DNA from: Comamonadaceae bacterium
GTDB lineage: Bacteria; Pseudomonadota; Gammaproteobacteria; Burkholderiales; Burkholderiaceae_C
DNA: 64,000 bases
Assembly: GCA_027488255.1 (NCBI GenBank)
Contig: JAIYBZ010000029.1
Span: 303,643 to 367,642 of the forward strand
Direction: 5' to 3'
Part shown: one piece after another, positions 1-9,528 of the stretch
Layout of the letters: every line of letters starts with the position of its first letter
Numbering within the stretch: the first letter of the stretch is position 1
Notes under the pieces: generated by a model
Told to the model about the DNA's origin: nothing
Databases searched by the model: none
What the model saw: only the letters and a program-made list of their open reading frames with translations
Program-made: the position numbers and the translations under genes

Positions 1-735
1 GTCATTGCCCCAGAGCTTTTGCGCATCGATCTGCTGCACCAGCGTCTGCACACTGCGCACCAAAGCCGTGATGGCCTCGGTGTCGTGCGCGCTGTCGCAG
101 CGGCCCAAACCGCCTTCGTAGCATTCCACCCCACCCAGACGCACATGGGGCGAGGCGGCGATGGCTTGCGCCAAAGTCAGCGCCTGTGGCAGGCTTCGAC
201 AGCCCGTGCGGTAGCCGGCAATGCCCCACTCCAACAGCACATCCCAGCAACGGGCGTTTTGCCGACGAACGCCCCATTGGCTCAGCGCCTCCAACTGCGC
301 CAGCGAATCGACGAGAAACCAGACGCGAGCACGAGGGTGTTGCTGCAACAACGCGTCCAAGCCATCGAGATCGGCGTCGCTCACCAGTTGATTGGCAATG
401 ATGGCGCGCTGAACGCCAGCCGACAATCCCACGCGCAATTGGTGCACATTGGCAAAAGTCATGCCCCATGCCCCCGCCTGCAATTGCAAGCGAAACAACT
501 CGGGCGACATGGTGGTCTTGCCATGCGGGGCCAGCGCCACCTCTTTGCGCTGCACAAAGTTTTGCATCCAGTTCAGGTTGTGCATGAGCGCTGGCCGACG
601 CAACACCGCCACGGGGTAAGTCAAGGTATCGTCCAGCAAATTCCAGCCACGTTCACCCAATTGCGAAACCGCGCAGGGCGCAGCATTCAGGGGAAAGCCT
701 TTGCAACGCCCATCCAGTACAAAATCGTCTGCCAT
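1..735 (-). CDS. PLP-dependent amino acid deaminase / D-threonine aldolase-like protein (3' part missing)
   Basis: The reverse strand is open from an ATG at 735 to the left edge (245 codons, no stop), so the C-terminal part lies outside the window. The product shows the fold-type III PLP enzyme signature PHGKTTMSPEL at about residues 70-80; the lysine at 73 should form the Schiff base with PLP. The following stretch ending in AGAWGMTFANVHQLRVG is typical of the DSD1/D-threonine aldolase/'amino acid deaminase' group, which act on D-serine, D-threonine or related amino acids in the cytoplasm. The gene is divergent from the kdgK-dgoK-dgoA operon across about 80 bp. The forward frames covering it are shadows. 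Exact substrate unknown. Confidence 0.8.
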   Translation of the reverse strand, partial: MADDFVLDGRCKGFPLNAAPCAVSQLGERGWNLLDDTLTYPVAVLRRPALMHNLNWMQNFVQRKEVALAPHGKTTMSPELFRLQLQAGAWGMTFANVHQLRVGLSAGVQRAIIANQLVSDADLDGLDALLQQHPRARVWFLVDSLAQLEALSQWGVRRQNARCWDVLLEWGIAGYRTGCRSLPQALTLAQAIAASPHVRLGGVECYEGGLGRCDSAHDTEAITALVRSVQTLVQQIDAQKLWGND

Positions 736-816
736 GTTTCTGAACTCCAATCTTTGCGCATTTATTCTGATGGCGATTCTCCCATCCGAATGGCATCTTG
801 AACCCTTGTTGACCCC

Positions 817-1779
817 ATGACCCGAGCTGCTTCAACCTTCGACATCGTGGCACTGGGCGAAGCCATGGTCGAGTTCAACCAAAGCCCATCGCCCCATCCC
901 GAATCGCCCCCGCTTTACTTGCAAGGCTTTGGTGGCGACACCAGCAACGCCGCCATTGCCGCAGCGCGTGCGGGCGCGCGTGTGGCCTACTTGACCCGCT
1001 TGGGCACCGACCGCTGGGGCGACAGCCTGATGGCGCTGTGGCAGCGCGAGCGCGTCGATACTTCGCCCGTGCTGCGCGATGCGCAAGCACCGACCGGCAT
1101 TTATTTCGTGAGCCACGATGCGCAGGGACACCACTTTAGTTATGCACGGGCGGGCTCGGCCGCCAGCCGCATGCAGCCCCACGATTTGTCGGCGTGGCGC
1201 GAACCCATCGCCCAGAGCCAATGGCTGCACCTGTCGGGCATCTCGCTGGCCATCTCCGCCTCGGCTTGCGACACGGCTTTTGCCGCCATGCAACACGCAC
1301 GCACGGTCGGTACACAAGTCGCGCTGGACTCTAACTTGCGCTTGTCGCTCTGGCCGCTGCCACGGGCGCAAGCGTGTATCCGCCAAGCGGTGGGTTTGTG
1401 CGATTTGTTTTTACCCAGCCTAGAAGACATGACCGCACTCACCGGCTTGAGCCAAGCGCAAGACATCGTGCAATGGAGCCACGCGCAGGGCGTCCAACAG
1501 GTCGTGCTGAAACTGGGTGCGGACGGCGCGCTGGTGAGCGATGGCCAGACACAGCAGCGGGTACCAGGCCATTCGGTACAAGCACTGGATGCCACCGGCG
1601 CTGGCGACTGTTTTGCCGGCAACCTGCTGGCACGGCGGGTCGCGGGTGACTCTTTGTGGGATGCCGTCCGCTATGCCAATGCGGCGGCGGCTTTGTCGGT
1701 GCAAGGCATTGGCGCCGTCGCGCCCATGCCCCGACAAGACGAGGTGCAGCGTCTCTTGATGAAAGCACCGACCGCATGA
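817..1779 (+). CDS. kdgK: 2-dehydro-3-deoxygluconokinase (PfkB-family sugar kinase)
   Basis: A 320-residue ribokinase/PfkB-family kinase. The N-terminus has GEAMVEF and GGDTSNAAIAAAR, the PfkB substrate-binding signature 1. The second signature DATGAGDCFAGN lies at about residues 258-269 with the catalytic Asp near 264. The family phosphorylates KDG to KDPG, feeding the Entner-Doudoroff aldolase. Its stop codon overlaps the start of dgoK in an ATGA junction, and dgoK overlaps dgoA the same way, so the three are translationally coupled. Assignment to KDG rather than another sugar rests on this context and is an inference. Confidence 0.82.
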   Translation: MTRAASTFDIVALGEAMVEFNQSPSPHPESPPLYLQGFGGDTSNAAIAAARAGARVAYLTRLGTDRWGDSLMALWQRERVDTSPVLRDAQAPTGIYFVSHDAQGHHFSYARAGSAASRMQPHDLSAWREPIAQSQWLHLSGISLAISASACDTAFAAMQHARTVGTQVALDSNLRLSLWPLPRAQACIRQAVGLCDLFLPSLEDMTALTGLSQAQDIVQWSHAQGVQQVVLKLGADGALVSDGQTQQRVPGHSVQALDATGAGDCFAGNLLARRVAGDSLWDAVRYANAAAALSVQGIGAVAPMPRQDEVQRLLMKAPTA

Positions 1780-2678
1780 GCGCCTTGATTGCCATCGACT
1801 GGGGCACCACCTCGCTGCGGGGGGCACAACTGGACGCTTCGGGCCGGGTGCTGGCATCGCGCTCGTCGGCACAGGGCATCTTGTCGGTGCCGACCGGCCA
1901 ATTTGAAGCCGTCTTCCAAGCCCACTTTGGCGATTGGATGGCGGAGCCCAACGCTTGGTGTCTGATCTCTGGCATGGCGGGCAGCCGCCAAGGCTGGCAA
2001 GAAGCGCCCTACTGCCCCTGCCCTGCAGACTTCAACACACTGAGCCAACACCTGTTGTGGTTGCAAGCCGATCGCATCGCCTTGGTGCCGGGCTTGTGTT
2101 GTTCAGGACAAGACGCCTTGCAAACGCCCGATGTGATGCGCGGCGAAGAGGTGCAAATATTTGGCGCTTTGCACTTGGCAGCTTGCCAGAGCGCCACGCT
2201 GGTCCTGCCCGGCACGCACAGCAAATGGGTCCAGGTGCAAAGCGGCCGCGTGACGCATTTTCAGACCTTCATGACCGGCGAGGTTTTTGCCCTGCTCAGC
2301 CAACATTCGATCTTGGGCAAAACCATCGATCTCAATGGTGCTTTCGAAGAAGCCGCCTTTTTGCAAGGTGTGGACCAAAGCCAGACGGAGGGCAGTGTGC
2401 TGCACCGATGTTTTGCTGTGCGCACCTTGGGCCTGTTTGAGCGCCTGAGCCCAGCGGCTTTGGCGAGTTATTTGTCAGGCTTGCTGATTGGGGAAGAATT
2501 GCGCTGCCAGACGGCGCTCTCCCCCCAGCAGCCTGTGATTTTGATCGGCAACCCCGCGCTCACCCTGCGCTACACCCTGGCCCTGAAGCACCTGGGTATG
2601 GCATGCCAAAGTTTCGGCGATGAAGCCACTTGGGCGGGTCTGCATGCATTGGCCAAGCACTTGACGAAACCACGATGA
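1776..2678 (+). CDS. dgoK: 2-dehydro-3-deoxygalactonokinase
   Basis: A 300-residue protein beginning MSALIAIDWGTTSLRG, the phosphate-binding N-terminal motif of DgoK. The start at 1776 is chosen because its ATGA overlaps the kdgK stop; a longer reading from 1656 would run deep into kdgK. The enzyme phosphorylates 2-dehydro-3-deoxygalactonate in galactonate breakdown (De Ley-Doudoroff route). The next gene, dgoA, starts inside its stop codon (ATGA at 2675-2678) and encodes the aldolase for its product, which supports both calls. Confidence 0.88.
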   Translation: MSALIAIDWGTTSLRGAQLDASGRVLASRSSAQGILSVPTGQFEAVFQAHFGDWMAEPNAWCLISGMAGSRQGWQEAPYCPCPADFNTLSQHLLWLQADRIALVPGLCCSGQDALQTPDVMRGEEVQIFGALHLAACQSATLVLPGTHSKWVQVQSGRVTHFQTFMTGEVFALLSQHSILGKTIDLNGAFEEAAFLQGVDQSQTEGSVLHRCFAVRTLGLFERLSPAALASYLSGLLIGEELRCQTALSPQQPVILIGNPALTLRYTLALKHLGMACQSFGDEATWAGLHALAKHLTKPR

Positions 2679-3322
2679 CCCCTGCCCTTCACTCAAACCA
2701 CCCCCAAAAGGCCTTCGCCGAGGCCATGGCCCAACTCCCCTTGATCGCGATATTGCGAGGGCTCACGCCTGCCGAGGCACCGGCCATCGGTGAGGCCTTG
2801 GTGAGCAGTGGATTTGTGCTCATCGAAGTCCCGTTGAACTCGCCTCAACCCTTGGACAGCATTGCGCAATTGGTGGCGCAGTTTCCGCATGCCTTGGTGG
2901 GTGCCGGCACCGTGCTGCAGGTGCAACAAGTCAAAGAGGTGCACGCCGCGGGCGGTCGTCTGGTGGTGTCGCCCAACTTCAACCCCAGTGTGGTCGCCGC
3001 CGCCTTGGCATTGGGGATGGTGGTGTTGCCCGGTGTGGCCACGCCCACCGAAGCCTTCGCCGCACTCGATGCGGGAGCACATGGGCTAAAGCTTTTCCCG
3101 GCCGAGATGATCTCTCCGGCCACCGTCAAAGCCTTGCGTGCGGTGTTGCCCCAAGAGACCGCCTTGATGCCGGTGGGCGGCATCACGCCCGACACCTTGG
3201 CGGCCTACCGGGCGGCCGGCGCTGCGGGTTTTGGCCTCGGCTCAGCGTTGTACGCCCCCGGTCGCAGTGCCGATCAGGTGCTTGCATCGGCACAAAAATT
3301 TGTGCACGCATTCCGCGCTTGA
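2675..3322 (+). CDS. dgoA: 2-dehydro-3-deoxy-6-phosphogalactonate aldolase
   Basis: A 215-residue class I aldolase of the KDPG/KDPGal family. It has LIAILRGLTPAEA at the N-terminus, LIEVPLNSP carrying the catalytic Glu, and LKLFPAEM with the Schiff-base lysine at about 139. It cleaves KDPGal to pyruvate and glyceraldehyde 3-phosphate. RGLTP and the dgoK neighbour separate it from the paralogous Eda encoded at 5818-6465 on the other strand. The start at 2675 overlaps the dgoK stop and gives the normal family length; in-frame codons upstream to 2630 lie inside dgoK and are not used here. Confidence 0.9.
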   Translation: MTPALHSNHPQKAFAEAMAQLPLIAILRGLTPAEAPAIGEALVSSGFVLIEVPLNSPQPLDSIAQLVAQFPHALVGAGTVLQVQQVKEVHAAGGRLVVSPNFNPSVVAAALALGMVVLPGVATPTEAFAALDAGAHGLKLFPAEMISPATVKALRAVLPQETALMPVGGITPDTLAAYRAAGAAGFGLGSALYAPGRSADQVLASAQKFVHAFRA

Positions 3323-3331
3323 GCCGCGCCT

Positions 3332-4270
3332 TTATTCGGTCCTTTCCCCCAAACGACCGTTTCGGAAATCGGTCATGGCTTGAATAATTTCGTCTTTGGT
3401 GTTCATCACAAAAGGGCCGTACTGCACGATGGGTTCATGCAGCGGCTTGCCCGCCACCAAAATCCATTTGGCATCGGCTGCCGCCTCGACCACCAAGCCA
3501 TCGGATTGCGGCGTATTGGCCAAAATGGCCATGCGTTGCAGCGGCACGGTTTGGCCCGCCACCGTCACCTCACCGCGGTAGACATACAGAAAGGCGTTGT
3601 GTCCTTCGGGTATCTGTTGTTCAAAGCGGGTGCCGTGGGGCATGTGCACATCCAGATAAACAGGCTCGGTGATGGACCGGGTGACGGCGCCAGAGATGCC
3701 GTGGCTGCTGCCGGCGATCACCGTCACCGCCACGCCCTCGGGCGTGGTGAATTGCGGCAACTGGCCGTTTTGAAAATCGCGGTACCACGGCGCTTGCATC
3801 TTTTCTGAACTGTGCAAGTTGAGCCACAGCTGAAACCCCTCCATCGCCCCATGGTCTTGCTGCGGAATTTCAGAATGGATGACACCCCGACCGGCCGTCA
3901 TCCACTGCACCCCGCCGTTTTGCAACAGCCCCTCGTTGCCTGCGCTGTCGCGGTGCAACATGCGGCCCGCAATCATGTAGGTCACCGTTTCAAAACCCCG
4001 GTGCGGATGGTCAGGAAAACCGGCAATGTAGTCATCGGGCTGGTCACTGCCAAAGGCATCGAGCATCAAAAAAGGATCGAGTCGGTGCTGCAGGTCTTGC
4101 GTCAGCACCCGGATGAGTTTGACCCCCGCACCATCCGAGGTGGCTTGGCCTTTGACCAAGCGCTCAACAGAACGCGGGCGACTGACGGGGGAAATCACGG
4201 GGGAAGGTGAGTTCGAAGATGAAGAGGAAGTGGAAGAGGCAGTCACAGCGGTTGGGGCAGAGTGGGACAT
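3332..4270 (-). CDS. Pirin family protein
   Basis: A 312-residue bicupin. The N-terminal cupin carries HPHRGFETVTYM and HRDSAG, the metal-binding pattern of pirins, followed by GGVQWMTAGRGVIHSE. The C-terminal pirin cupin follows from about residue 210. Some bacterial pirins have quercetinase activity and others act as regulatory or redox proteins, so function cannot be fixed from sequence. The first about 30 residues are a Ser/Thr-rich low-complexity tail. It is transcribed convergently with dgoA, 9 bp apart. Confidence 0.88.
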   Translation of the reverse strand: MSHSAPTAVTASSTSSSSSNSPSPVISPVSRPRSVERLVKGQATSDGAGVKLIRVLTQDLQHRLDPFLMLDAFGSDQPDDYIAGFPDHPHRGFETVTYMIAGRMLHRDSAGNEGLLQNGGVQWMTAGRGVIHSEIPQQDHGAMEGFQLWLNLHSSEKMQAPWYRDFQNGQLPQFTTPEGVAVTVIAGSSHGISGAVTRSITEPVYLDVHMPHGTRFEQQIPEGHNAFLYVYRGEVTVAGQTVPLQRMAILANTPQSDGLVVEAAADAKWILVAGKPLHEPIVQYGPFVMNTKDEIIQAMTDFRNGRLGERTE

Positions 4271-4316
4271 CAGAAAGCTCCAAGAGAAAAGACCAGATCA
4301 GTCAAGCAAAGCCAGA

Positions 4317-5057
4317 TTAAGCCAGCTTCAATGATCGCAAATTTTGGTGTGCTTCACCTTGCCAATCGGCCGGCAATTGGTGCTTGGCCTGCTGGTAGTG
4401 GTGCGTGTACACGGCCAGATAGGCCTCGAGTGTCTGCGCGGCGAGGGATTCACCCGCCAGATCCAAACACAGTGAGGCGACTTCACTGGTGCAAAAGTGG
4501 TCGTCGCGTCGCGAGCGTCGCAATTGGTAACGCGACACGTGCTCAGGGTTCAGGCTGAGCACGGGCAAGGCATTCAAATAGGGGCTTTTGCGAAACATTT
4601 TTCGGGCTTCGGGCCAAGTGGCGTCTAACAAGATAAACAAAGGGCGCCGCCCTGCAACAGGCGCTTGAACATCTTGCACCACGCGCTCTGACGCAACAAA
4701 TTCCCCCGGAAAGACCACATAAGCCTGCCACTGCGGATCGGCCAAAAGTTGCAGCAATTGGGGATCCACCTCGGTGCGTGCCCAAGAAAAAGCAAAGGTG
4801 TCGGCCACCACATCGGCGATCAACCAGCCGGTGTTGCTGGGTTTCAAGGGTTCAATATCGGCCATGAGCAAACACATGCCGGCCAATGTGGGCACTTCCG
4901 GCCGGACAGCACACAGGCAGTGGCTGGGCACCAAACGACAGCCGGGGCAGCGCTCGCCCTTGATGCCCCCGCGCGCCAAAAAGGGTTTGGCACTGCGGGC
5001 CAACCTTTCGCTGCGCAAGCGGGACACCGCATGCGGCGGTCGCTGAGGGGTCGTCAT
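4317..5057 (-). CDS. DTW domain protein, probable tRNA-uridine aminocarboxypropyltransferase
   Basis: The protein contains RCPGCRLVPSHCLC, a Cys-rich motif near the N-terminus, and LDATWPEARKMFRKSP, the DTW-type signature (here D-A-T-W). Members of this family (TapT/TuaA in E. coli) put the acp3 group on a uridine of tRNA using S-adenosylmethionine. I prefer the ATG at 5057 (246 residues), which has AAGG about 8 nt upstream; an in-frame ATG at 5102 adds 15 residues without family-like sequence. It lies about 47 bp downstream of the pirin start on the same strand. Confidence 0.82.
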   Translation of the reverse strand: MTTPQRPPHAVSRLRSERLARSAKPFLARGGIKGERCPGCRLVPSHCLCAVRPEVPTLAGMCLLMADIEPLKPSNTGWLIADVVADTFAFSWARTEVDPQLLQLLADPQWQAYVVFPGEFVASERVVQDVQAPVAGRRPLFILLDATWPEARKMFRKSPYLNALPVLSLNPEHVSRYQLRRSRRDDHFCTSEVASLCLDLAGESLAAQTLEAYLAVYTHHYQQAKHQLPADWQGEAHQNLRSLKLA

Positions 5058-5228
5058 CAGGCCTTGCACGGGCAGGCCCGGCCAGTGGTGGTGGGAAAGC
5101 AATGGAGAAGACCACCGAAGAACTCAGAAATGCGCATGGTTTTCTCTGAACGGGCCGACTGTGGTGCGAAGAAGATAAGGGAATGAAAAGAACAGAGGCG
5201 CAGTGGAGAAGGCGGCTCTGTGCGGATT

Positions 5229-5263
5229 GAACAGCTTGGTGTGGATGGAACAGCCTGGTGTGG
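5229..5263. repeat. Short 19-bp-period tandem repeat upstream of gloA
   Basis: Two copies of GAACAGCYTGGTGTGG, at 5229-5244 and 5248-5263, differ at one base. They sit about 70 bp upstream of the glyoxalase start, in a 230-bp region between divergent genes. Nothing in the sequence assigns a function. Confidence 0.55.
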
Positions 5264-5334
5264 CTTTAATGGTAAGGGATGCGGGTCGCCAATTTGACCG
5301 TCATGGCTTTTGATTTGCTTGCACAATCGGCGGC

Positions 5335-5721
5335 ATGAGACTCTTACACACCATGCTGCGCGTTGGCCACCTTCAACGGTCGATTGATTTTTACACCCAG
5401 GTCTTGGGCATGACGCTGTTGCGCACCTCTGAAAACCCCGAATACAAATATTCGCTGGCCTTTTTGGGCTACGGCCGCAACCCTGAACACGCCGAACTCG
5501 AGCTGACTTGGAACTGGGGTGTGGAGCAATACGAGATGGGCACCGCCTACGGGCACATTGCCATTGGGGTGGCCGATGTGTATTCAGCCTGCGAAAAAAT
5601 CAAGGCCAACGGCGGCAACGTCACTCGCGAGCCCGGGCCTGTCAAAGGCGGCACCACCGTGATCGCCTTTGTGACCGACCCCGATGGCTACAAGATCGAG
5701 CTGATCCAAAGGGCTGAATAG
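5335..5721 (+). CDS. gloA: Lactoylglutathione lyase (glyoxalase I)
   Basis: A 128-residue single-domain vicinal-oxygen-chelate enzyme starting [20 protein letters not shown], with the His metal ligand at position 5. It has LELTWNWG with the first Glu ligand, YGHIAIGV with the second His, and YKIELIQ with the C-terminal Glu. All four metal ligands of the Ni/Co-type GloA are therefore visible. It converts the methylglyoxal-glutathione hemithioacetal to S-lactoylglutathione in the cytosol, which fits beside pathways that make triose phosphate. It converges with eda. Confidence 0.93.
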   Translation: MRLLHTMLRVGHLQRSIDFYTQVLGMTLLRTSENPEYKYSLAFLGYGRNPEHAELELTWNWGVEQYEMGTAYGHIAIGVADVYSACEKIKANGGNVTREPGPVKGGTTVIAFVTDPDGYKIELIQRAE

Positions 5722-5817
5722 GGCAAGCTTTGAGCATTCTGCTCAGGCTGCCCTGACTGCCCTGCTTCACTACCCGCATCCACCGCCCGCTATCACCGAC
5801 CGTTTTACCGCTGAAAT

Positions 5818-6465
5818 TCAGCGTGGCAGTTGGCTGGCTTCTCGGGCCAAAGCTTCAATGCGTGCCCAATCGCCCTGGGCCAAGGCCTCTGCAGGCACCA
5901 ACCACGAGCCGCCCACACACGCCACATTGGGCAAACTCAACAAGTCATTGGCGTTTTGTGGGGTGACACCCCCGGTCGGGCAAAACTTCACGTCAAAAAA
6001 TGGACCGCTCCAGGCTTTCAGCATTTGCGGGCCTCCGGCTTGCATGGCCGGGAAAAACTTGAGCTCGGTGTAGCCGTCTTCTTGCGCCATCATGATTTCA
6101 CTGCCCGTGGCCACGCCCGGCAGCAAAGACAAACCATGGTCGCGGCAAGCTTTTCCCACCGTGGCCGTGTAGCCCGGGCTCACTGCAAAACGGGCCCCCG
6201 CCTTGGCTGCCGCAGCGGCATCGGCCGGGCTGCGCACCGTGCCTGCCCCCACCACGGCATCGGGCACTTCTTTGGCAATGGCTTCCATGCACGCCAGCGC
6301 TTGCGGTGTGCGTAAAGTGACTTCCAGCATGCGAATACCGCCCGCCACCAAGGCGCGGGCCATGGGCACGGCGTGCGCAACATCGTGCAAAACAATCACG
6401 GGAATGACGGGAGCGTCTTGCATGACTTGCAAGGCGGTCAAGGGACCCTTCAAATTCACAGCCAT
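5818..6465 (-). CDS. eda: KDPG / 2-keto-4-hydroxyglutarate aldolase
   Basis: A 215-residue class I aldolase. [11 protein letters not shown] carries the catalytic Glu (about residue 48), [11 protein letters not shown] follows, and TELKFFPA holds the Schiff-base lysine at about 136. TGGVTPQNA forms the C-terminal phosphate-binding loop. It splits KDPG to pyruvate and glyceraldehyde 3-phosphate. It overlaps the 3' end of edd by 10 bp, so edd and eda form a coupled operon completing the Entner-Doudoroff pathway. Confidence 0.95.
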   Translation of the reverse strand: MAVNLKGPLTALQVMQDAPVIPVIVLHDVAHAVPMARALVAGGIRMLEVTLRTPQALACMEAIAKEVPDAVVGAGTVRSPADAAAAAKAGARFAVSPGYTATVGKACRDHGLSLLPGVATGSEIMMAQEDGYTELKFFPAMQAGGPQMLKAWSGPFFDVKFCPTGGVTPQNANDLLSLPNVACVGGSWLVPAEALAQGDWARIEALAREASQLPR

Positions 6466-8297
6466 GTGCAGGCTCCTTCTTCGGCTTTGAGCGCATTGCG
6501 GCGCAGGTTGGCAAACAGTTCACGGCCCATGCCGACACCGTTCGCCGCTGACAATTCAGTGGGCATGGTGTCCGGGGTGCGGGCGGCCCATTCCGACTCG
6601 CTGACCAGAGCTTGCAGCTTGCCAGCGATGCCATCCAAGCGAATCACATCGCCATCGCGCACTTTGGCGAGGGGTCCGCCCGCCGCGGCTTCGGGCGACA
6701 CATGAATGGCCGCCGGAACTTTGCCAGAGGCCCCGCTCATGCGGCCATCGGTGACCAGCGCCACTTTGTAACCCTTGCCCTGCAACACCGCCATCGGGGG
6801 GGTGAGTTTGTGCAGCTCGGGCATGCCATTGGCTTGCGGGCCTTGCCAGCGCACCACACACACCACATCGCGGTCTAACTCGCCGGCTTTGAAAGCCGCA
6901 TGCAATTCGTCTTGCGAGGCGAACACGCGGGCAGGCGCTTCGATGACATGCAGGGCTTCCGGCACCGCAGAAATCTTGATCACGCTGCGGCCCAAATTGC
7001 CCTGCAACAACTTCAAACCGCCCGTTGCGCTGAAGGGCTTGTTGGCCGGCCGCACCACGCTCTCGTCTTTGCTGGCCCCCACATCGTGCCAAACCAGCTG
7101 CCCTTGTTGCAGCGCGGGGATGCATGTGAATTCACGCAGCCCCCCGGGGCGGACGGTGCGCACATCGGGGTGCATCAAGCCGGCGTCGAGCAACTCTCGA
7201 ATCACATGCCCAGGGCCGCCTGCGGCTTGAAATTGGTTCACATCGGCACTGCCATTCGGATAAACGCGGGTGAGCAAAGGCACCACCTCTGACAGCGCAG
7301 AAAAGTCATCCCAATCGATCACAATGCCGGCCGCTTTGGCCACGGCCACCCAATGGATCAAATGATTGGTAGAGCCGCCCGTGGCCAGCAAGGCCACCAT
7401 GGCATTGACAATGCAACGCTCGTCCACGATGTGACCAATGGGGGTGAAGTTTTTGTCTTTCACCAAAGCCAGCACGGTGCGGGCAGCCTCTCGTGTCAAG
7501 TCTTGGCGCACGCCCTCTCCGGGATTGATAAAGGCCGTCCCGGGCACATGCAAACCCATGGCTTCGAGCAACATTTGGTTGCTGTTTGCGGTGCCATAAA
7601 AAGTGCAGGTGCCTTCGCCGTGATAGGCCTTGGATTCGGCTTCGAGCAGCTCGGGACGCCCCACCTGGCCCAAAGCCGCTTGTTCGCGCACTTTGGATTT
7701 TTCGCTGTTGGAGAGGCCACTGGTCATGGGACCCGCAGGCACAAACACCGTGGGCAAGTGGCCAAATTGCAAGGCCCCAATCAAGAGTCCCGGCACAATT
7801 TTGTCGCACACGCCCAACATCAGGGCGGCGTCAAAGACATCGTGGCTGAGCGAGACGGCGGTGGCCATGGCAATCACATCGCGGCTGAACAAGCTCAGCT
7901 CCATGCCGGGAGTGCCTTGGGTCACGCCATCGCACATGGCAGGCACGCCGCCGGCCACTTGGGCTGTGGCACCGCATTTGCGGGCTTCGTCCTTGATCAG
8001 ATCAGGGTAGTGCTGCAAAGGGGCATGGGCGGACAACAGGTCGTTGTAGGCGTTGACGATGCCAATGTTGGGCGCACGCGGCGCCACCACTTTGATTTTG
8101 TCCAGCGCGGTGGCCCGGTTTTTATCCGCTTCGGGCATGGCCGCAAAAGCATGGGCCACGTTGGCACAGCCCAAGCGTTGGGCACCCGGGTCTCTTTGCG
8201 CAGCAGCATCGACCTGCTTCAAATAAGCCTGTCGGGATGCGCGGCTGCGCTCGGTGATGCGGGCGGTCACAGCCTGCAAAGTGGGATGAAGTGTCAT
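6456..8297 (-). CDS. edd: Phosphogluconate dehydratase
   Basis: A 613-residue IlvD/Edd-family [4Fe-4S] dehydratase that makes KDPG from 6-phosphogluconate. Visible blocks include [28 protein letters not shown] (cluster Cys), [18 protein letters not shown] and the C-terminal [20 protein letters not shown]. The start MTLHPTLQ at 8297 is preferred over a TTG 15 nt further upstream that adds MGRKD. A HexR-like dyad lies 23 bp upstream of this start. eda follows with a 10-bp overlap. Confidence 0.95.
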   Translation of the reverse strand: MTLHPTLQAVTARITERSRASRQAYLKQVDAAAQRDPGAQRLGCANVAHAFAAMPEADKNRATALDKIKVVAPRAPNIGIVNAYNDLLSAHAPLQHYPDLIKDEARKCGATAQVAGGVPAMCDGVTQGTPGMELSLFSRDVIAMATAVSLSHDVFDAALMLGVCDKIVPGLLIGALQFGHLPTVFVPAGPMTSGLSNSEKSKVREQAALGQVGRPELLEAESKAYHGEGTCTFYGTANSNQMLLEAMGLHVPGTAFINPGEGVRQDLTREAARTVLALVKDKNFTPIGHIVDERCIVNAMVALLATGGSTNHLIHWVAVAKAAGIVIDWDDFSALSEVVPLLTRVYPNGSADVNQFQAAGGPGHVIRELLDAGLMHPDVRTVRPGGLREFTCIPALQQGQLVWHDVGASKDESVVRPANKPFSATGGLKLLQGNLGRSVIKISAVPEALHVIEAPARVFASQDELHAAFKAGELDRDVVCVVRWQGPQANGMPELHKLTPPMAVLQGKGYKVALVTDGRMSGASGKVPAAIHVSPEAAAGGPLAKVRDGDVIRLDGIAGKLQALVSESEWAARTPDTMPTELSAANGVGMGRELFANLRRNALKAEEGACTWL

Positions 8298-8319
8298 GTC
8301 CTTGCGCCCCAAAAGGCGT

Positions 8320-8334
8320 GGTAACTAAATTACA
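8320..8334 (-). promoter_or_regulatory. Candidate HexR operator upstream of edd
   Basis: On the edd strand the 15-mer TGTAATTTAGTTACC matches the HexR consensus TGTARTWWWAYTACA at 13 of 15 positions by eye. It lies 23-37 bp upstream of the edd ATG, where a repressor would block transcription. HexR responds to KDPG and controls edd/eda operons in many proteobacteria. No hexR gene is in the window, so this is a motif-based inference. Confidence 0.5.
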
Positions 8335-8422
8335 TGACCGATGGTAACCGGCTTCCCCCAATTTGGAGCGTTTGACGAGTTACAGAAAGGGTACAACTCG
8401 CAGAGACCCTAATTCCAGGCGC

Positions 8423-8445
8423 AAAAAAACCCGCCGAAGCGGGTT
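8423..8445 (-). terminator. Rho-independent terminator
   Basis: Stem AACCCGC/GCGGGTT with a 4-nt CGAA-type loop. On the minus strand it is followed by a run of seven T, fitting termination of the small membrane-protein gene at 8490-8708. Confidence 0.8.
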
Positions 8446-8489
8446 CAGAGGGGTCAGCAGAGCCTGGCCGTAGCCCAGCTCTGTGACGT

Positions 8490-8708
8490 TTATTTGGCAA
8501 CAGACGCTTCAGCAGCAGGAGCCGAGGCTTCGGCAGCAGGGGCAGAAGCTTCGGCAGCGGGCGCCTCGACAGCGGCCACAGGCGCGGCGGGTGCGGCCTT
8601 TTTGCTCTTGGCAATGCCGAAACCGATGGCCAGGCCAACGGCCAGCACGATCACAGCGACCAGAACGGCCCAAACTACGGGTTGATTGTCATCTTGAGGG
8701 GTCGACAT
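8490..8708 (-). CDS. Small single-pass membrane protein with Ala/Pro repeat tail, unknown function
   Basis: A 72-residue protein. After a short polar N-terminus, residues about 11-33 form one hydrophobic helix (VVWAVLVAVIVLAVGLAIGF) followed by a basic KSKK stop-transfer signal. The tail consists of three near-identical heptads of the type APAAEAS, mirrored in the DNA as 21-bp tandem repeats. The gene has its own terminator and stands alone between edd and pdxH. I do not recognise a family; an inner-membrane protein with a flexible tail is the most the sequence supports. Confidence 0.65.
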   Translation of the reverse strand: MSTPQDDNQPVVWAVLVAVIVLAVGLAIGFGIAKSKKAAPAAPVAAVEAPAAEASAPAAEASAPAAEASVAK

Positions 8709-8876
8709 GGGTCATTTCTCCGAAAAAAGTGATGCGATTGTAATGGCGCTGCATGGCCGGTAACTGACACCCACTGTCCTGGCCTCGCCCCCTTGAAGTC
8801 GCTGCCCGTCCACCCCATCGGGTCAGGCCGAGCCCTGGGAATGACGCCAGGCATTGGGCCTGCCTATACTTAAGGC

Positions 8877-9509
8877 ATGAACATCGCTGACCTGCGCAAG
8901 AGCTACGAAAAAGCCGAGCTCAATGAAACTGCCTCGCATGCCAACCCTTTGAAGCAATTTGAGCAATGGCTTCAAGAGGCGATTGCGGCCGAAGTGCCCG
9001 AACCCAATGCCATGACCTTGGCCACAGTGTCGAGCAATTTGCGCCCCAGCACCCGTGTGGTGTTGATCAAGGGGGTCGATGAAAGAGGCATCGTCTGGTA
9101 CACCAACTACGCCAGCCAAAAAGGCCAAGAATTGGCTGGCAACCCGTTTGCTGCTTTGCAGTTTCACTGGGTCGAACTGGAGCGTGTGGTGCGCATCGAG
9201 GGCCGTGTCGAGAAAATCAGCGAGGAAGAAAGCGACGCTTACTTTCACAGCCGTCCGCTCGACTCACGCATTGGCGCATGGGCCTCGCCCCAAAGCCAAG
9301 TCATTGAAGGGCGTACGGTGTTGGTGAGCAATGCGGCGAAATACGCCGCTCAATTCATGCTCAACCCGCCTCGTCCACCGCATTGGGGGGGCTACCGCTT
9401 GGTGCCGGACCAATGGCAATTTTGGCAAGGCCGAAAAAGCCGATTGCATGACCGACTGCGCTACAGCCTGAAAGGCGAGGCGTGGACACGCGAGCGCCTC
9501 GCCCCCTGA
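8877..9509 (+). CDS. pdxH: Pyridoxamine 5'-phosphate oxidase
   Basis: A 210-residue FMN-dependent oxidase that makes pyridoxal 5'-phosphate from PNP or PMP. The family signature appears as [20 protein letters not shown], then [13 protein letters not shown] (FMN site), [32 protein letters not shown], and the C-terminal [16 protein letters not shown] and RLHDR. Length is normal for the family. It is monocistronic as far as seen and convergent with the AEC transporter. Confidence 0.96.
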   Translation: MNIADLRKSYEKAELNETASHANPLKQFEQWLQEAIAAEVPEPNAMTLATVSSNLRPSTRVVLIKGVDERGIVWYTNYASQKGQELAGNPFAALQFHWVELERVVRIEGRVEKISEEESDAYFHSRPLDSRIGAWASPQSQVIEGRTVLVSNAAKYAAQFMLNPPRPPHWGGYRLVPDQWQFWQGRKSRLHDRLRYSLKGEAWTRERLAP

Positions 9510-9528
9510 TTTTTTCAGTGGCCTGGCC

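Noticed and set aside
19..801. Long forward open frame at the left edge (260 codons)
   Set aside because: The reverse strand encodes a clear PLP amino-acid deaminase that runs off the window; the forward frame has no family-like sequence.
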